From contig DAOQAU010000070.1 in assembly GCA_035354275.1 (NCBI GenBank), forward strand, positions 1 to 6,763: a stretch of DNA of 6,763 bases, in the 5' to 3' direction. A program made the position numbers and the translations under genes. Shown here piece by piece: positions 1 through 5,236 of the stretch (position 1 is its first letter; each line of letters starts with the position of its first letter). The DNA comes from DAOQAU01 sp035354275 (GTDB taxonomy: Bacteria; Cyanobacteriota; Vampirovibrionia; Gastranaerophilales; Gastranaerophilaceae). The notes beneath the pieces are model-generated. The model was not told the origin of the DNA, did not search any database, and saw only the letters and a program-made list of their open reading frames with translations.

Positions 1-124
1 CTTCAAGCTTTTTTGAATAAAATCTAAAAGGGGCAATGTAGAATTTTAAGGGCATTAAATTGTCTGCCCAGCGCATAATTCTGCCGTTTCGTAAACTTTC
101 TTGTAAATAAGTTTTCTTTTGCAT
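1..124 (-). CDS. Partial CDS, N-terminus of an unidentified protein (possibly matrixin-like)
   Basis: The minus strand is open from an ATG at 124-122 to the left edge, giving 41 codons that begin MQKKTYLQESLRNGR. An in-frame TAA lies four codons upstream, so the protein cannot extend further back. A second ATG at codon 17 (76-74) is the only other plausible start. The visible stretch includes 'RWADNLMPLKFYIAPFR', which loosely recalls the segment just after the N-terminus of small M10/matrixin-type metalloproteases. The HExxH site would lie outside the window, so this is only a guess. There is no signal peptide and no Shine-Dalgarno sequence before the ATG. A promoter-like TTGATT-17-TAAAAT ends six bases before the ATG. 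The gene diverges from ybaB. Being truncated, it could also be a chance ORF. Confidence 0.5.
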   Translation of the reverse strand, partial: MQKKTYLQESLRNGRIMRWADNLMPLKFYIAPFRFYSKKLE

Positions 125-140
125 AAATTTATTTTATAAT
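112..140 (+). promoter_or_regulatory. Predicted promoter of ybaB
   Basis: A perfect TATAAT is at 135-140, with a weak TTTTCT at 112-117 at 17-base spacing. Transcription would start near 147 and give a leader of about 37 bases containing the ybaB ribosome binding site AAGGGGAG (167-174). The -10 is convincing and the -35 is poor. Confidence 0.4.
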
Positions 141-159
141 TATTTTCTGAACAAATCAA
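131..159 (-). promoter_or_regulatory. Predicted promoter of the left-edge minus-strand gene
   Basis: On the minus strand, TTGATT (159-154) and TAAAAT (136-131) are separated by 17 bases, which is a good sigma70-type arrangement. The -10 box ends six bases before the ATG at 124, so transcription would start at or next to the start codon. The -10 overlaps the plus-strand TATAAT assigned to ybaB, so the two promoters could not easily be occupied at the same time. Judged by eye only. Confidence 0.4.
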
Positions 160-183
160 GAAAATTAAGGGGAGAATGAATTT

Positions 184-516
184 ATGAATATGATGCAAAT
201 GATGCAGCAGGCTCAAAATTTACAAAAAAAACTTAAAGCGGCTCAAGAAGAGCTTGCCAATTCCGAAGTTACAGGGGAATCTGCCGGAGGGGCGGTAAAG
301 GTGGTTTGTGACGGACAGGGTAAGTTTAAATCCATTAAGCTCAGCCCTGAGGCGATAAATCCTGAAAACCCTTCTTCTGTTGACGCTGATACGGTAGAAA
401 TGCTCGAAGATATTATTACAACCGCAATTCTTCAGGCAAGCAACAAAGCAACTGCCGAAATGGAAACTAAAATGAAGGCTTTGACAGGCGGAATTAATAT
501 TCCCGGATTGTTTTAA
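184..516 (+). CDS. ybaB: YbaB/EbfC family nucleoid-associated DNA-binding protein
   Basis: This 110-residue protein is the normal length for the family. Known members are dimeric, bind DNA, and act as nucleoid-associated proteins. Visible family marks are the Met/Gln-rich N-terminal helix (MNMMQMMQQAQNLQKKLKAA, 1-20), then 'GESAGGAVKVVCDGQGKFKS' (31-50), the 'SIKLSPEAINPE' strand and turn (50-61), a long amphipathic helix (about 68-98), and a Gly/Pro-rich tail ending 'NIPGLF'. The start is fixed by AAGGGGAG at 167-174, nine bases upstream. Another ATG at codon 3 is less well spaced. recR lies 102 bases downstream on the same strand, the usual ybaB-recR order, and no dnaX is visible in front. 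The gene probably has its own promoter and reads on into recR through the hairpin repeat between them. Confidence 0.95.
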   Translation: MNMMQMMQQAQNLQKKLKAAQEELANSEVTGESAGGAVKVVCDGQGKFKSIKLSPEAINPENPSSVDADTVEMLEDIITTAILQASNKATAEMETKMKALTGGINIPGLF

Positions 517-530
517 GGGGTCGTAATTTC

Positions 531-605
531 ACCTCGCCCCTTGAGGGAGAGGTCTGTTTTTGATATGAGCAAGCCTTGCGAATATCTAAAAACAGGGTGA
601 GGGGT
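531..605. repeat. Composite inverted-repeat (REP/MITE-like) element between ybaB and recR
   Basis: The element has outer arms CCTCGCCC (532-539) and GGGTGAGG (595-602), which pair with one G-T wobble. The left end also carries its own small palindrome, ACCTC (531-535) with GAGGT (549-553). Between the arms is a long imperfect hairpin: CTGTTTTT (554-561) with AAAAACAG (588-595), GATAT (562-566) with ATATC (582-586), facing GA/GA dinucleotides (567-568 and 580-581), and GCAA (569-572) with TTGC (576-579) around a GCC loop. The GC-rich 'gggtgaggggt' and 'acctcgcccc' ends resemble dispersed intergenic repeats found in many bacteria. No second copy is in this window, so calling it a repeat family is inference. 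It has no T-run and so does not look like a terminator. Confidence 0.65.
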
Positions 606-606
606 A

Positions 607-613
607 AGAGGAG
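607..613 (+). promoter_or_regulatory. recR ribosome binding site at the edge of the hairpin element
   Basis: AGAGGAG sits five bases before the recR ATG at 619 and begins two bases after the hairpin element ends (605). Folding of the element in the transcript could therefore affect access to this site. The site itself is seen directly; the effect on translation is inference. Confidence 0.6.
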
Positions 614-618
614 CACCA

Positions 619-1218
619 ATGATTTATCCAAAATCCATAGCAGCATTAATCGAGCAGTTTCAAAAATTTCCTGCAATAGGTCCGAAATCTGCACAGAGAA
701 TGGCATTTCATCTTTTAAAAATGCCCATGCCAGAGGTGCAAAAAATAGCGCAGGCGCTTGTTGAGGCAAAGGAAAATACTTTTGCATGCGACATTTGCTT
801 TAATATGTCATCCACAAACCCTTGCGAGATATGCTCGTCATCAGGGCGTGACAGAACAATGATTTGTGTTGTTTCTGAGACAAAAGATTTAATTGCAATC
901 GAAAAAACAAATGAATTTAAAGGGCTTTATCATGTGCTTCAGGGGCTTATTTCGCCCATTGACGGAATAGGCGCGGAAGACATCAGGATAAAAGAACTTT
1001 TGCACAGGCTTGCAAATGAGGAAGTTAAAGAGGTAATTCTTGCCCTCAGTCCTTCCGTGGAAGGTGAAGCGACAAGCCTTTACCTTTCAAAACTGATAAA
1101 ACCTTTCGGTATAACCATAAGCAGAATCGCTTTCGGGCTTCCTGTGGGAACTGATCTGGAATACGCCGATGAAATCACTCTTGCCAGAGCTCTTGAAGGC
1201 AGAAGAGAAATAAATTAG
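619..1218 (+). CDS. recR: Recombination mediator protein RecR
   Basis: This 199-residue protein is full length for RecR, which acts with RecO (and RecF) to load RecA onto SSB-coated single-stranded DNA at gaps. The domain order is canonical. A helix-hairpin-helix is at about 10-34 with 'FPAIGPKSA' at 17-25. A four-cysteine zinc motif uses C57, C60, C69 and C72. A Toprim domain runs from about 80 to 175, beginning 'ICVVSE' with E87 and including 'YHVLQGLISPIDGIG' (104-118) and 'SPSVEGEAT' (144-152, usually NPTVEGEAT). The C-terminal signature 'FGLPVGTDLEYADEITL' is at 172-188. The ATG at 619 matches the normal RecR N-terminus and has a Shine-Dalgarno sequence five bases upstream. It lies downstream of ybaB, as in many bacteria, and 12 bases before the next ORF, so the three genes probably form one transcript. 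Confidence 0.97.
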   Translation: MIYPKSIAALIEQFQKFPAIGPKSAQRMAFHLLKMPMPEVQKIAQALVEAKENTFACDICFNMSSTNPCEICSSSGRDRTMICVVSETKDLIAIEKTNEFKGLYHVLQGLISPIDGIGAEDIRIKELLHRLANEEVKEVILALSPSVEGEATSLYLSKLIKPFGITISRIAFGLPVGTDLEYADEITLARALEGRREIN

Positions 1219-1230
1219 TATTTTATTGCG

Positions 1231-1815
1231 ATGATGAAAAGATTTTTTTTAACAATTTTATTTTTGTTTGTCTTTGCGCTTTCGGCAAGTGCGAAAACCC
1301 AGACGGTTAAGGTTATGGCTTTAAGTGATTTTTCGACGCAAAATCCTTCCCCGACTTTTAGGGCAGAAATTATTGAAGGAGAAATCTTTAAGGGTGATTT
1401 TCTTGACTCGGGCACTATTGTAGAAGGAAGAGTAATAAGAATTGAAAGTCCTAAATTCGGAAAGCAAAACGCTTATTTTGTTTTCCTCCCTTACGTTTTA
1501 ACACAAAACGGAAAAACCACGACGACCAAAGAGCCTATGGCTGTTGCAAAAGTTGTCGGTTATTCTCCGGTTGATACAAAAAAACTTGTCGGAAAAGTCT
1601 TTAAAACCGCCGCTAATTTTGTGGTCAAAGGTGCTTCTTTGGGAATTTCTTTTGTGGAAGGCGCTGCAAAGGCGCAAGAAGGCGACAGATTTCAGTCCGG
1701 TTTGGTAAACGTTTATAATGATTCGCCTTTGTCTTATATTGAGCCGGGCAAAGAACTGAATATTGAACCCGGTGATATACTTATTCTTAAGCTGAGTGAA
1801 TTTAGTACTTATTAA
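1231..1815 (+). CDS. Exported protein of unknown function
   Basis: This 194-residue protein is not recognised. It begins with a clear signal peptide: MMKR, a hydrophobic run FFLTILFLFVFAL, then 'SASA' with probable cleavage after residue 21. The mature part looks beta-rich, with 'DSGTIVEGRVIRIESPKFG' (59-77) and 'AYFVFLPYVLTQNGKT' (81-96). A Gly/Ala-rich stretch (about 127-148) could be a weakly hydrophobic hairpin, and the end 'EPGKELNIEPGDILILKL' (171-188) is strand-like. The 'GTIVEG' and closing 'PG..L.I..GD.L.L' pattern vaguely recalls VirB10/TrbI-like beta-barrel proteins, but nothing else supports a secretion system. There are no Cys residues and no lipobox, so it is probably periplasmic or outer-membrane associated. 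It follows recR by 12 bases with no good Shine-Dalgarno sequence, suggesting coupling to recR translation. ATG at 1234 is an equally possible start. Confidence 0.85.
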   Translation: MMKRFFLTILFLFVFALSASAKTQTVKVMALSDFSTQNPSPTFRAEIIEGEIFKGDFLDSGTIVEGRVIRIESPKFGKQNAYFVFLPYVLTQNGKTTTTKEPMAVAKVVGYSPVDTKKLVGKVFKTAANFVVKGASLGISFVEGAAKAQEGDRFQSGLVNVYNDSPLSYIEPGKELNIEPGDILILKLSEFSTY

Positions 1816-1845
1816 TTATTACTCCGCAATGATGACCATTCTCGG

Positions 1846-1874
1846 TTGAATTTATTTATAATTAATAGTAAAAT
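1846..1874 (+). promoter_or_regulatory. Predicted promoter of the ABC transporter ATPase gene
   Basis: TTGAAT (1846-1851) and TAAAAT (1869-1874) are separated by 17 bases. Transcription would begin near 1881, leaving a short leader with GAGGTG (1894-1899) before the TTG at 1903. The -10 overlaps the in-frame ATG at 1873, which argues against that ATG as start. A second possible -10, TATAAT at 1857-1862, has only a weak upstream partner. Judged by eye only. Confidence 0.45.
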
Positions 1875-1902
1875 GCTTTTTGTTTACTTTTGCGAGGTGT
1901 TT

Positions 1903-2877
1903 TTGGAAAATTTATTAGAAATTAAAAATCTTTTTGTTGAATACAAAATGGAAAAAGAATTTTCGCAAGGACAAAAAACCGTTTTTGCGGTTAATGATTT
2001 GTCTTTGGATATTAAAAAAGGCGAAATCCTTGCAATAGCAGGCGAATCAGGCTGCGGAAAATCCACCCTCGCCAAAGCAATTCTTAAATTGATTGAATCA
2101 AAATCGGGCGGAATTTTTTTAGGAACAGGTGATAATGTTTTGAAACTTAAACAAAATGACCTGAAAAAATTCCGCCAAAATGCTCAGATAATTTTTCAAA
2201 ACCCGTTTTCAAGCCTTAATCCTAAGATGAAAATTTATGAAATTTTAAAAGAACCTTTAATTGTGAATAAAAATTCACCGGCTTTAAAAAACATTACAGA
2301 TGCCGAAATGGATAAGAGGATAAAAGATACAATAAAACAAGTCGGCTTAGATGAAAAAGCTTTATACCTTTACCCCCATGAATTTTCAGGCGGGCAAAGA
2401 CAAAGGATTGCAATAGCAAGAGCATTAATTCTCCAGCCCGAATTTATTGTCGCAGATGAGCCGGTAAGTGCTTTAGATGTGAGTATTCAGGCTCAGATAA
2501 TAAATCTTTTGCAGGAGTTGAAAGAAAAATTTAATCTTACTTTTCTTTTTATTTCGCATGATTTAAGTGTTATAAAATATCTTGCAGACAGAGTGGCAGT
2601 TATGTATCTTGGTGAAATTGTCGAGCTGGGAACAAGCGCGGAAATTTTTAATTCTCCGCAGCATCCGTACACAAAAGCCCTGTTGAGTGCAGCTCCGGGA
2701 TTTAAAAAAGATGAAAAAATAATTCTCAGCGGTGATTTGCCTTCTCCTACCGATTTGCCCAAAGGCTGTAAATTCCACACCAGGTGCCCTTATGTTATGG
2801 ACATTTGTAAAATTCAAGCTCCTGAAACGAAAAATTTTTCGCAATCACATTGTGCTAATTGTCATTTGTATGATTAA
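1903..2877 (+). CDS. Oligopeptide/dipeptide ABC transporter ATP-binding protein (OppF/DppF type)
   Basis: This is the ATPase subunit of a peptide importer on the cytoplasmic face of the membrane. With the TTG start at 1903 it has 324 residues, the usual OppF/DppF length. Motifs in order are Walker A GESGCGKST (47-55), Q-loop glutamine Q99 in 'IIFQNPFSSLNP', signature FSGGQRQR (161-168), Walker B 'FIVADEP' (181-187, with D185 and E186), and switch histidine H219 in 'FISHD'. The C-terminal peptide-transporter extension has 'HPYTKALLSAAP' (254-265) and cysteines C289, C295, C302, C317 and C320 around 'GCKFHTRCP'. TTG 1903 is chosen because GAGGTG lies just upstream and the protein then begins 'MENLLEIKNL', as relatives do. 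In-frame TTG 1846 and ATG 1873 lack a ribosome site. No permease, second ATPase or binding protein is in the window, so its partners must be encoded elsewhere. Confidence 0.93.
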   Translation: MENLLEIKNLFVEYKMEKEFSQGQKTVFAVNDLSLDIKKGEILAIAGESGCGKSTLAKAILKLIESKSGGIFLGTGDNVLKLKQNDLKKFRQNAQIIFQNPFSSLNPKMKIYEILKEPLIVNKNSPALKNITDAEMDKRIKDTIKQVGLDEKALYLYPHEFSGGQRQRIAIARALILQPEFIVADEPVSALDVSIQAQIINLLQELKEKFNLTFLFISHDLSVIKYLADRVAVMYLGEIVELGTSAEIFNSPQHPYTKALLSAAPGFKKDEKIILSGDLPSPTDLPKGCKFHTRCPYVMDICKIQAPETKNFSQSHCANCHLYD

Positions 2878-2920
2878 AAACAAAAAAGGGCGGTGCTTTC
2901 AGCACCGCCCTTTTTTGTTT
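2878..2920. terminator. Bidirectional intrinsic terminator
   Basis: GGGCGGTGCT (2888-2897) and AGCACCGCCC (2901-2910) form a perfect 10-bp stem with loop TTC. Six A's lie before it and six T's after it, and pairing continues outward through AAAC/GTTT. The T-run on each strand lets it stop both the ABC ATPase transcript (stop codon ends at 2877) and the converging minus-strand transcript (stop codon at 2926-2928). Confidence 0.93.
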
Positions 2921-2925
2921 AAAAC

Positions 2926-3135
2926 TTATCTGAGAACTACGTTAATTGAAGCACCTTTTTTAGTGATGTCAATTTTGTCTTCTCTGGCTAACCAGCCAAG
3001 ACCGAGCTCAGCGAAATTTCCTTTAAGGTCTAAATCTTTTTTCATTTTTGTGAAAGTTGATTTTCCGTTGTTTTCAGAAAGGTAGTTATAAATTTGTCCT
3101 GCTGAAAATCCGATTTGTTCTAAAGTTTCTTGCAT
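2926..3135 (-). CDS. Small winged helix-turn-helix protein (DUF2582-like)
   Basis: This 69-residue cytoplasmic protein starts at the ATG at 3135-3133, chosen because AAAGGAG (3150-3144) sits eight bases upstream. The sequence MQETLEQIGFSAGQIYNYLS, then 'FTKMKKDLDLKGNF' (28-41), 'AELGLGWLAREDKIDI' (42-57) and a short beta wing 'KKGASINVVL' (59-68), matches the small winged-helix family once called DUF2582, as I recall its 'LGWLAREDK' core. The function of that family is not established; DNA binding is a structural prediction. It is a whole, stand-alone domain rather than a fragment. It lies 110 bases downstream of mnmG on the same strand with no terminator between, so it probably shares the mnmG transcript and may also have its own weak promoter. 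Transcription ends at the symmetric terminator at 2878-2920. Confidence 0.85.
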   Translation of the reverse strand: MQETLEQIGFSAGQIYNYLSENNGKSTFTKMKKDLDLKGNFAELGLGWLAREDKIDITKKGASINVVLR

Positions 3136-3186
3136 ATTTCTATCTCCTTTGTGTAAATAAAAAGTAAATGTAACTATAAAATTTAT

Positions 3187-3213
3187 ACTATAACAAAGAA
3201 AATCAAATTGCAA
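3187..3213 (-). promoter_or_regulatory. Possible promoter of the small winged-helix gene
   Basis: On the minus strand, TTGCAA (3213-3208) is followed after 15 bases by TATAGT (3192-3187). An overlapping TAGTAT (3190-3185) sits at 17-base spacing. Several AT-rich alternatives lie in the same stretch, so the exact boxes are uncertain. The gene has a strong ribosome site and a 110-base upstream gap, which fits independent expression. Confidence 0.25.
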
Positions 3214-3245
3214 TATCCGAAAAATCCTACTAACGGTTGATTTAT

Positions 3246-5129
3246 CTAGTTATTAAGTACTAATCCTTTTTCCAGAATTACCATTAAAACGGAAATATCG
3301 GCAGGTTTTACTCCGCCTATTCTTGAGGCTTGAGCTAAAGTTTTGGGGCGGATTTTGTTAAGCTGTTCTTTGGTTTCCGTTGAAATATGTTTAATTGACA
3401 TGTAATCAATATTTTCAGGGATTCTAAATTTTTCGAGTTTTGTTGCCTGCTCGACATGAAATTCCTGACGTTTAAGATATCCGTCGTATTTTGTTAAAAT
3501 TTCAACCTGCTCGTAAACCTCTCTTGGCAAATTAAGCTCTTCGGTTTTTTCATCAAGTTCTTTCAAAATTTTATAATCAATGCCCGGTCGTTTGAGAAGG
3601 TCTATTAATTTAATTCCGCGTTCAATGTTGTGGTCGTATTTTGCAAGAATTGAATTTGTTTTTTCGTTAACAGAAATCTTTTCTTTTGAAAGCCGTTTAA
3701 TCTCATTTTCTATGCTTTTTTGTTTTTGCTGAAAGTGTTCAAACTGCTTGTCACTTATTAATCCGATTTTGTGTCCCAGTGGAATCAATCTGGCATCTGC
3801 ATTGTCCTGTCTTAATAAAAGCCTGTATTCAGAGCGAGATGTCAGCATTCTGTAGGGCTCTTGAATGTCTTTTGTTACCAAATCGTCTATCAGTGTTCCT
3901 ATATAGGAAGATTCTCTTGAAAGTTCAACCATCTCTTCGTTGTTGATAAATTTTACGGCGTTAATTCCTGCGATAAGACCTTGTGCGGCAGCTTCTTCGT
4001 AGCCGCTTGTTCCGTTTATCTGTCCTGCGTTAAAAAGCCCCTGTATAAGCCTTGTCATAAGCGTGTGGTTAAGCTGAATTGCGGGTACATAATCGTATTC
4101 AACAGCATAAGCCGGTTTAATCACATGGACATTTTCCAATCCGGGAAGAGTGCGGAGCATTTGTATTTGAACATCGGCAGGCAGGCTGCTTGAAAAACCC
4201 TGAACATAAACTTCATAAGTGTTAAGTCCTTCAGGCTCAATAAAAATATGATGCGAAGGGTTAGAAGAAAATCTCACGATTTTGTCTTCGATTGAAGGAC
4301 AATAGCGGGGGCCGACTCCTTCTATAAGTCCTTGATACATAGGGGATTTATCCAAATTTGCTTTTATAATTTGGTGTGTCTTTTCGTTTGTTCTAGTTAA
4401 ATAACAAGGAATTTGTTCTCTTATCGGGCGGTCGGGTTTAAATGAATAAAAATTTAACTCCTCATCACCGGGCTGGATTGTCATTTTCGAATAATCAATA
4501 GTTCTTGAATCCACTCTTGCGGGAGTTCCTGTTTTTAATTTTTTGACCGTAAAATCTAAAGTTTTTAGACAGTCAGAAAGTCCTGTGGCAGGCATTTCTC
4601 CGAGCCTGCCTGCACTATAGGATTTTAGTCCTACAAAAATTTTGCCTTCCAGTGAAGTTCCTGTGGTTAAAATTACGGTCGGTGCGAAATATTCGATTCC
4701 GTATTGGTCAACAGCACCCTTAATTTTGCCTTTTTCCACCAATAACCTTGAAATACAGCACTGTTTTAAATAGATATTTTTGTTTTCTTCAAGCAGTTTT
4801 CGCATGTAAGCCATGTATTCTTTTTTGTCGGATTGGGCGCGAAGTGCTCTAACGGCAGGCCCTTTTGAGGAATTAAGCATTTTCATTTGGATGTAGGTGG
4901 CATCTGTAACTTCTGCCATAACACCGCCCAGCGCATCTATTTCTCTTACCAGAGTAGATTTTGCAGGACCGCCGATTGCAGGGTTGCAGGGCATAAGCGC
5001 AATGTTATCAAGGTTAAGCGAGCACAAAAGAACTTTTGCGCCTAAATTTGCTGCGGCTAAAGCCGCTTCACAGCCCGCGTGTCCTGCCCCTACGACAATT
5101 GTATCAAACTTGTTTTTTAAATATTCCAT
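3246..5129 (-). CDS. mnmG: tRNA uridine-5-carboxymethylaminomethyl(34) synthesis enzyme MnmG (GidA)
   Basis: This 627-residue, full-length FAD protein works with the GTPase MnmE to place the (carboxymethyl)aminomethyl group on C5 of the wobble uridine of certain tRNAs. Visible marks are the FAD dinucleotide motif 'VVGAGHAGCEAALAAANLG' (12-30), 'CNPAIGGPAKSTLVREID' (48-65) with C48, 'TTGTSLEGKIFVG' (155-167), 'GVGPRYCPSIEDKIVRF' (271-287) with active-site C277, the second FAD signature 'GQINGTSGYEEAAAQGL' (369-385), 'EPYRMLTSRSEYRLLLRQDN' (424-443), and the C-terminal helical MnmE/tRNA-binding part with 'YDGYLKRQ' (548-555). The ATG at 5129 gives the normal N-terminus. Reading can continue 26 codons upstream, but only through the intergenic repeat. 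No Shine-Dalgarno sequence precedes the ATG. MnmE is not in the window. The small winged-helix gene follows on the same strand. Confidence 0.97.
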   Translation of the reverse strand: MEYLKNKFDTIVVGAGHAGCEAALAAANLGAKVLLCSLNLDNIALMPCNPAIGGPAKSTLVREIDALGGVMAEVTDATYIQMKMLNSSKGPAVRALRAQSDKKEYMAYMRKLLEENKNIYLKQCCISRLLVEKGKIKGAVDQYGIEYFAPTVILTTGTSLEGKIFVGLKSYSAGRLGEMPATGLSDCLKTLDFTVKKLKTGTPARVDSRTIDYSKMTIQPGDEELNFYSFKPDRPIREQIPCYLTRTNEKTHQIIKANLDKSPMYQGLIEGVGPRYCPSIEDKIVRFSSNPSHHIFIEPEGLNTYEVYVQGFSSSLPADVQIQMLRTLPGLENVHVIKPAYAVEYDYVPAIQLNHTLMTRLIQGLFNAGQINGTSGYEEAAAQGLIAGINAVKFINNEEMVELSRESSYIGTLIDDLVTKDIQEPYRMLTSRSEYRLLLRQDNADARLIPLGHKIGLISDKQFEHFQQKQKSIENEIKRLSKEKISVNEKTNSILAKYDHNIERGIKLIDLLKRPGIDYKILKELDEKTEELNLPREVYEQVEILTKYDGYLKRQEFHVEQATKLEKFRIPENIDYMSIKHISTETKEQLNKIRPKTLAQASRIGGVKPADISVLMVILEKGLVLNN

Positions 5130-5137
5130 AATATAAT
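5110..5137 (+). promoter_or_regulatory. Possible promoter of the exported protein gene at 5237
   Basis: TTGTTT (5110-5115) and TATAAT (5132-5137) are separated by 16 bases on the plus strand, with the -35 inside the mnmG coding region. Transcription would start near 5144, so the whole heptamer array and hairpin (5152-5205) would be in the 5' leader. This is a weak prediction in AT-rich sequence. Confidence 0.3.
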
Positions 5138-5141
5138 TATA
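5136..5141 (-). promoter_or_regulatory. Predicted -10 box of mnmG
   Basis: A perfect minus-strand TATAAT (5141-5136) ends six bases before the mnmG ATG at 5129, so initiation would fall on or beside the start codon. No recognisable -35 is present: the expected position (about 5159-5164) lies inside the GTGAGC heptamer array. An alternative TATACT (5146-5141) is shifted five bases upstream and has no better -35. Confidence 0.4.
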
Positions 5142-5151
5142 GTATAAAAAA

Positions 5152-5182
5152 GTGAGCAGTGAGCGGTGAGCTGTGAACTGAG
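5152..5182. repeat. Heptamer tandem repeat (GTGAGCN), four and a half units
   Basis: The units are GTGAGCA, GTGAGCG, GTGAGCT and GTGAACT, then a partial GAG, all in perfect 7-base register. The seventh base varies and one unit has G to A. The array is intergenic, between mnmG and the divergent exported-protein gene. Short heptamer arrays of this kind are known as dispersed intergenic repeats in cyanobacteria and other genomes. Membership of a particular family is inference. Confidence 0.8.
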
Positions 5183-5185
5183 TAG

Positions 5186-5205
5186 GTTGGGCTTTCCAGC
5201 CCAAC
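5186..5205. repeat. Perfect 8-bp hairpin repeat (GTTGGGCT / AGCCCAAC)
   Basis: GTTGGGCT (5186-5193) and AGCCCAAC (5198-5205) pair perfectly around TTCC. The hairpin starts three bases after the heptamer array and may belong to the same mobile or dispersed element. No T-run follows on either strand, so it is not a standard terminator. It lies 21 bases upstream of the ribosome site of the gene at 5237. Confidence 0.8.
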
Positions 5206-5236
5206 AAATCGGAGTAATGATTTATTGAGGTGAGTT

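Noticed and set aside
531..605. The hairpin between ybaB and recR read as an intrinsic terminator.
   Set aside because: No T-run follows the stem on either strand, and a gene in the same orientation begins 13 bases later.
576..764. A plus-strand ORF of 62 codons overlapping the start of recR.
   Set aside because: It begins inside the hairpin element, overlaps recR in another frame, and has no family resemblance.
494..787. A minus-strand ORF of 97 codons across the ybaB-recR junction.
   Set aside because: It runs antisense through the ends of two confident genes and the repeat, and its composition looks like a frame shadow.
1816..1902. A possible terminator or RNA element between the exported protein and the ABC ATPase.
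   Set aside because: No stable inverted repeat is visible; the stretch is AT-rich and holds only the predicted promoter and ribosome site.
2493..2844. Two overlapping minus-strand ORFs inside the ABC ATPase gene.
   Set aside because: Both lie antisense to a strongly conserved coding region and have no ribosome site or recognisable domain.
5152..5182. The heptamer array as a CRISPR or phage attachment site.
   Set aside because: The units are seven bases with no spacers, and no cas, integrase or tRNA gene is nearby.
5130..5207. A 26-codon N-terminal extension of MnmG beginning at a TTG near 5207.
   Set aside because: It is made by reading through the hairpin and heptamer repeat, has no ribosome site, and goes beyond the normal MnmG N-terminus, which fits the ATG at 5129.
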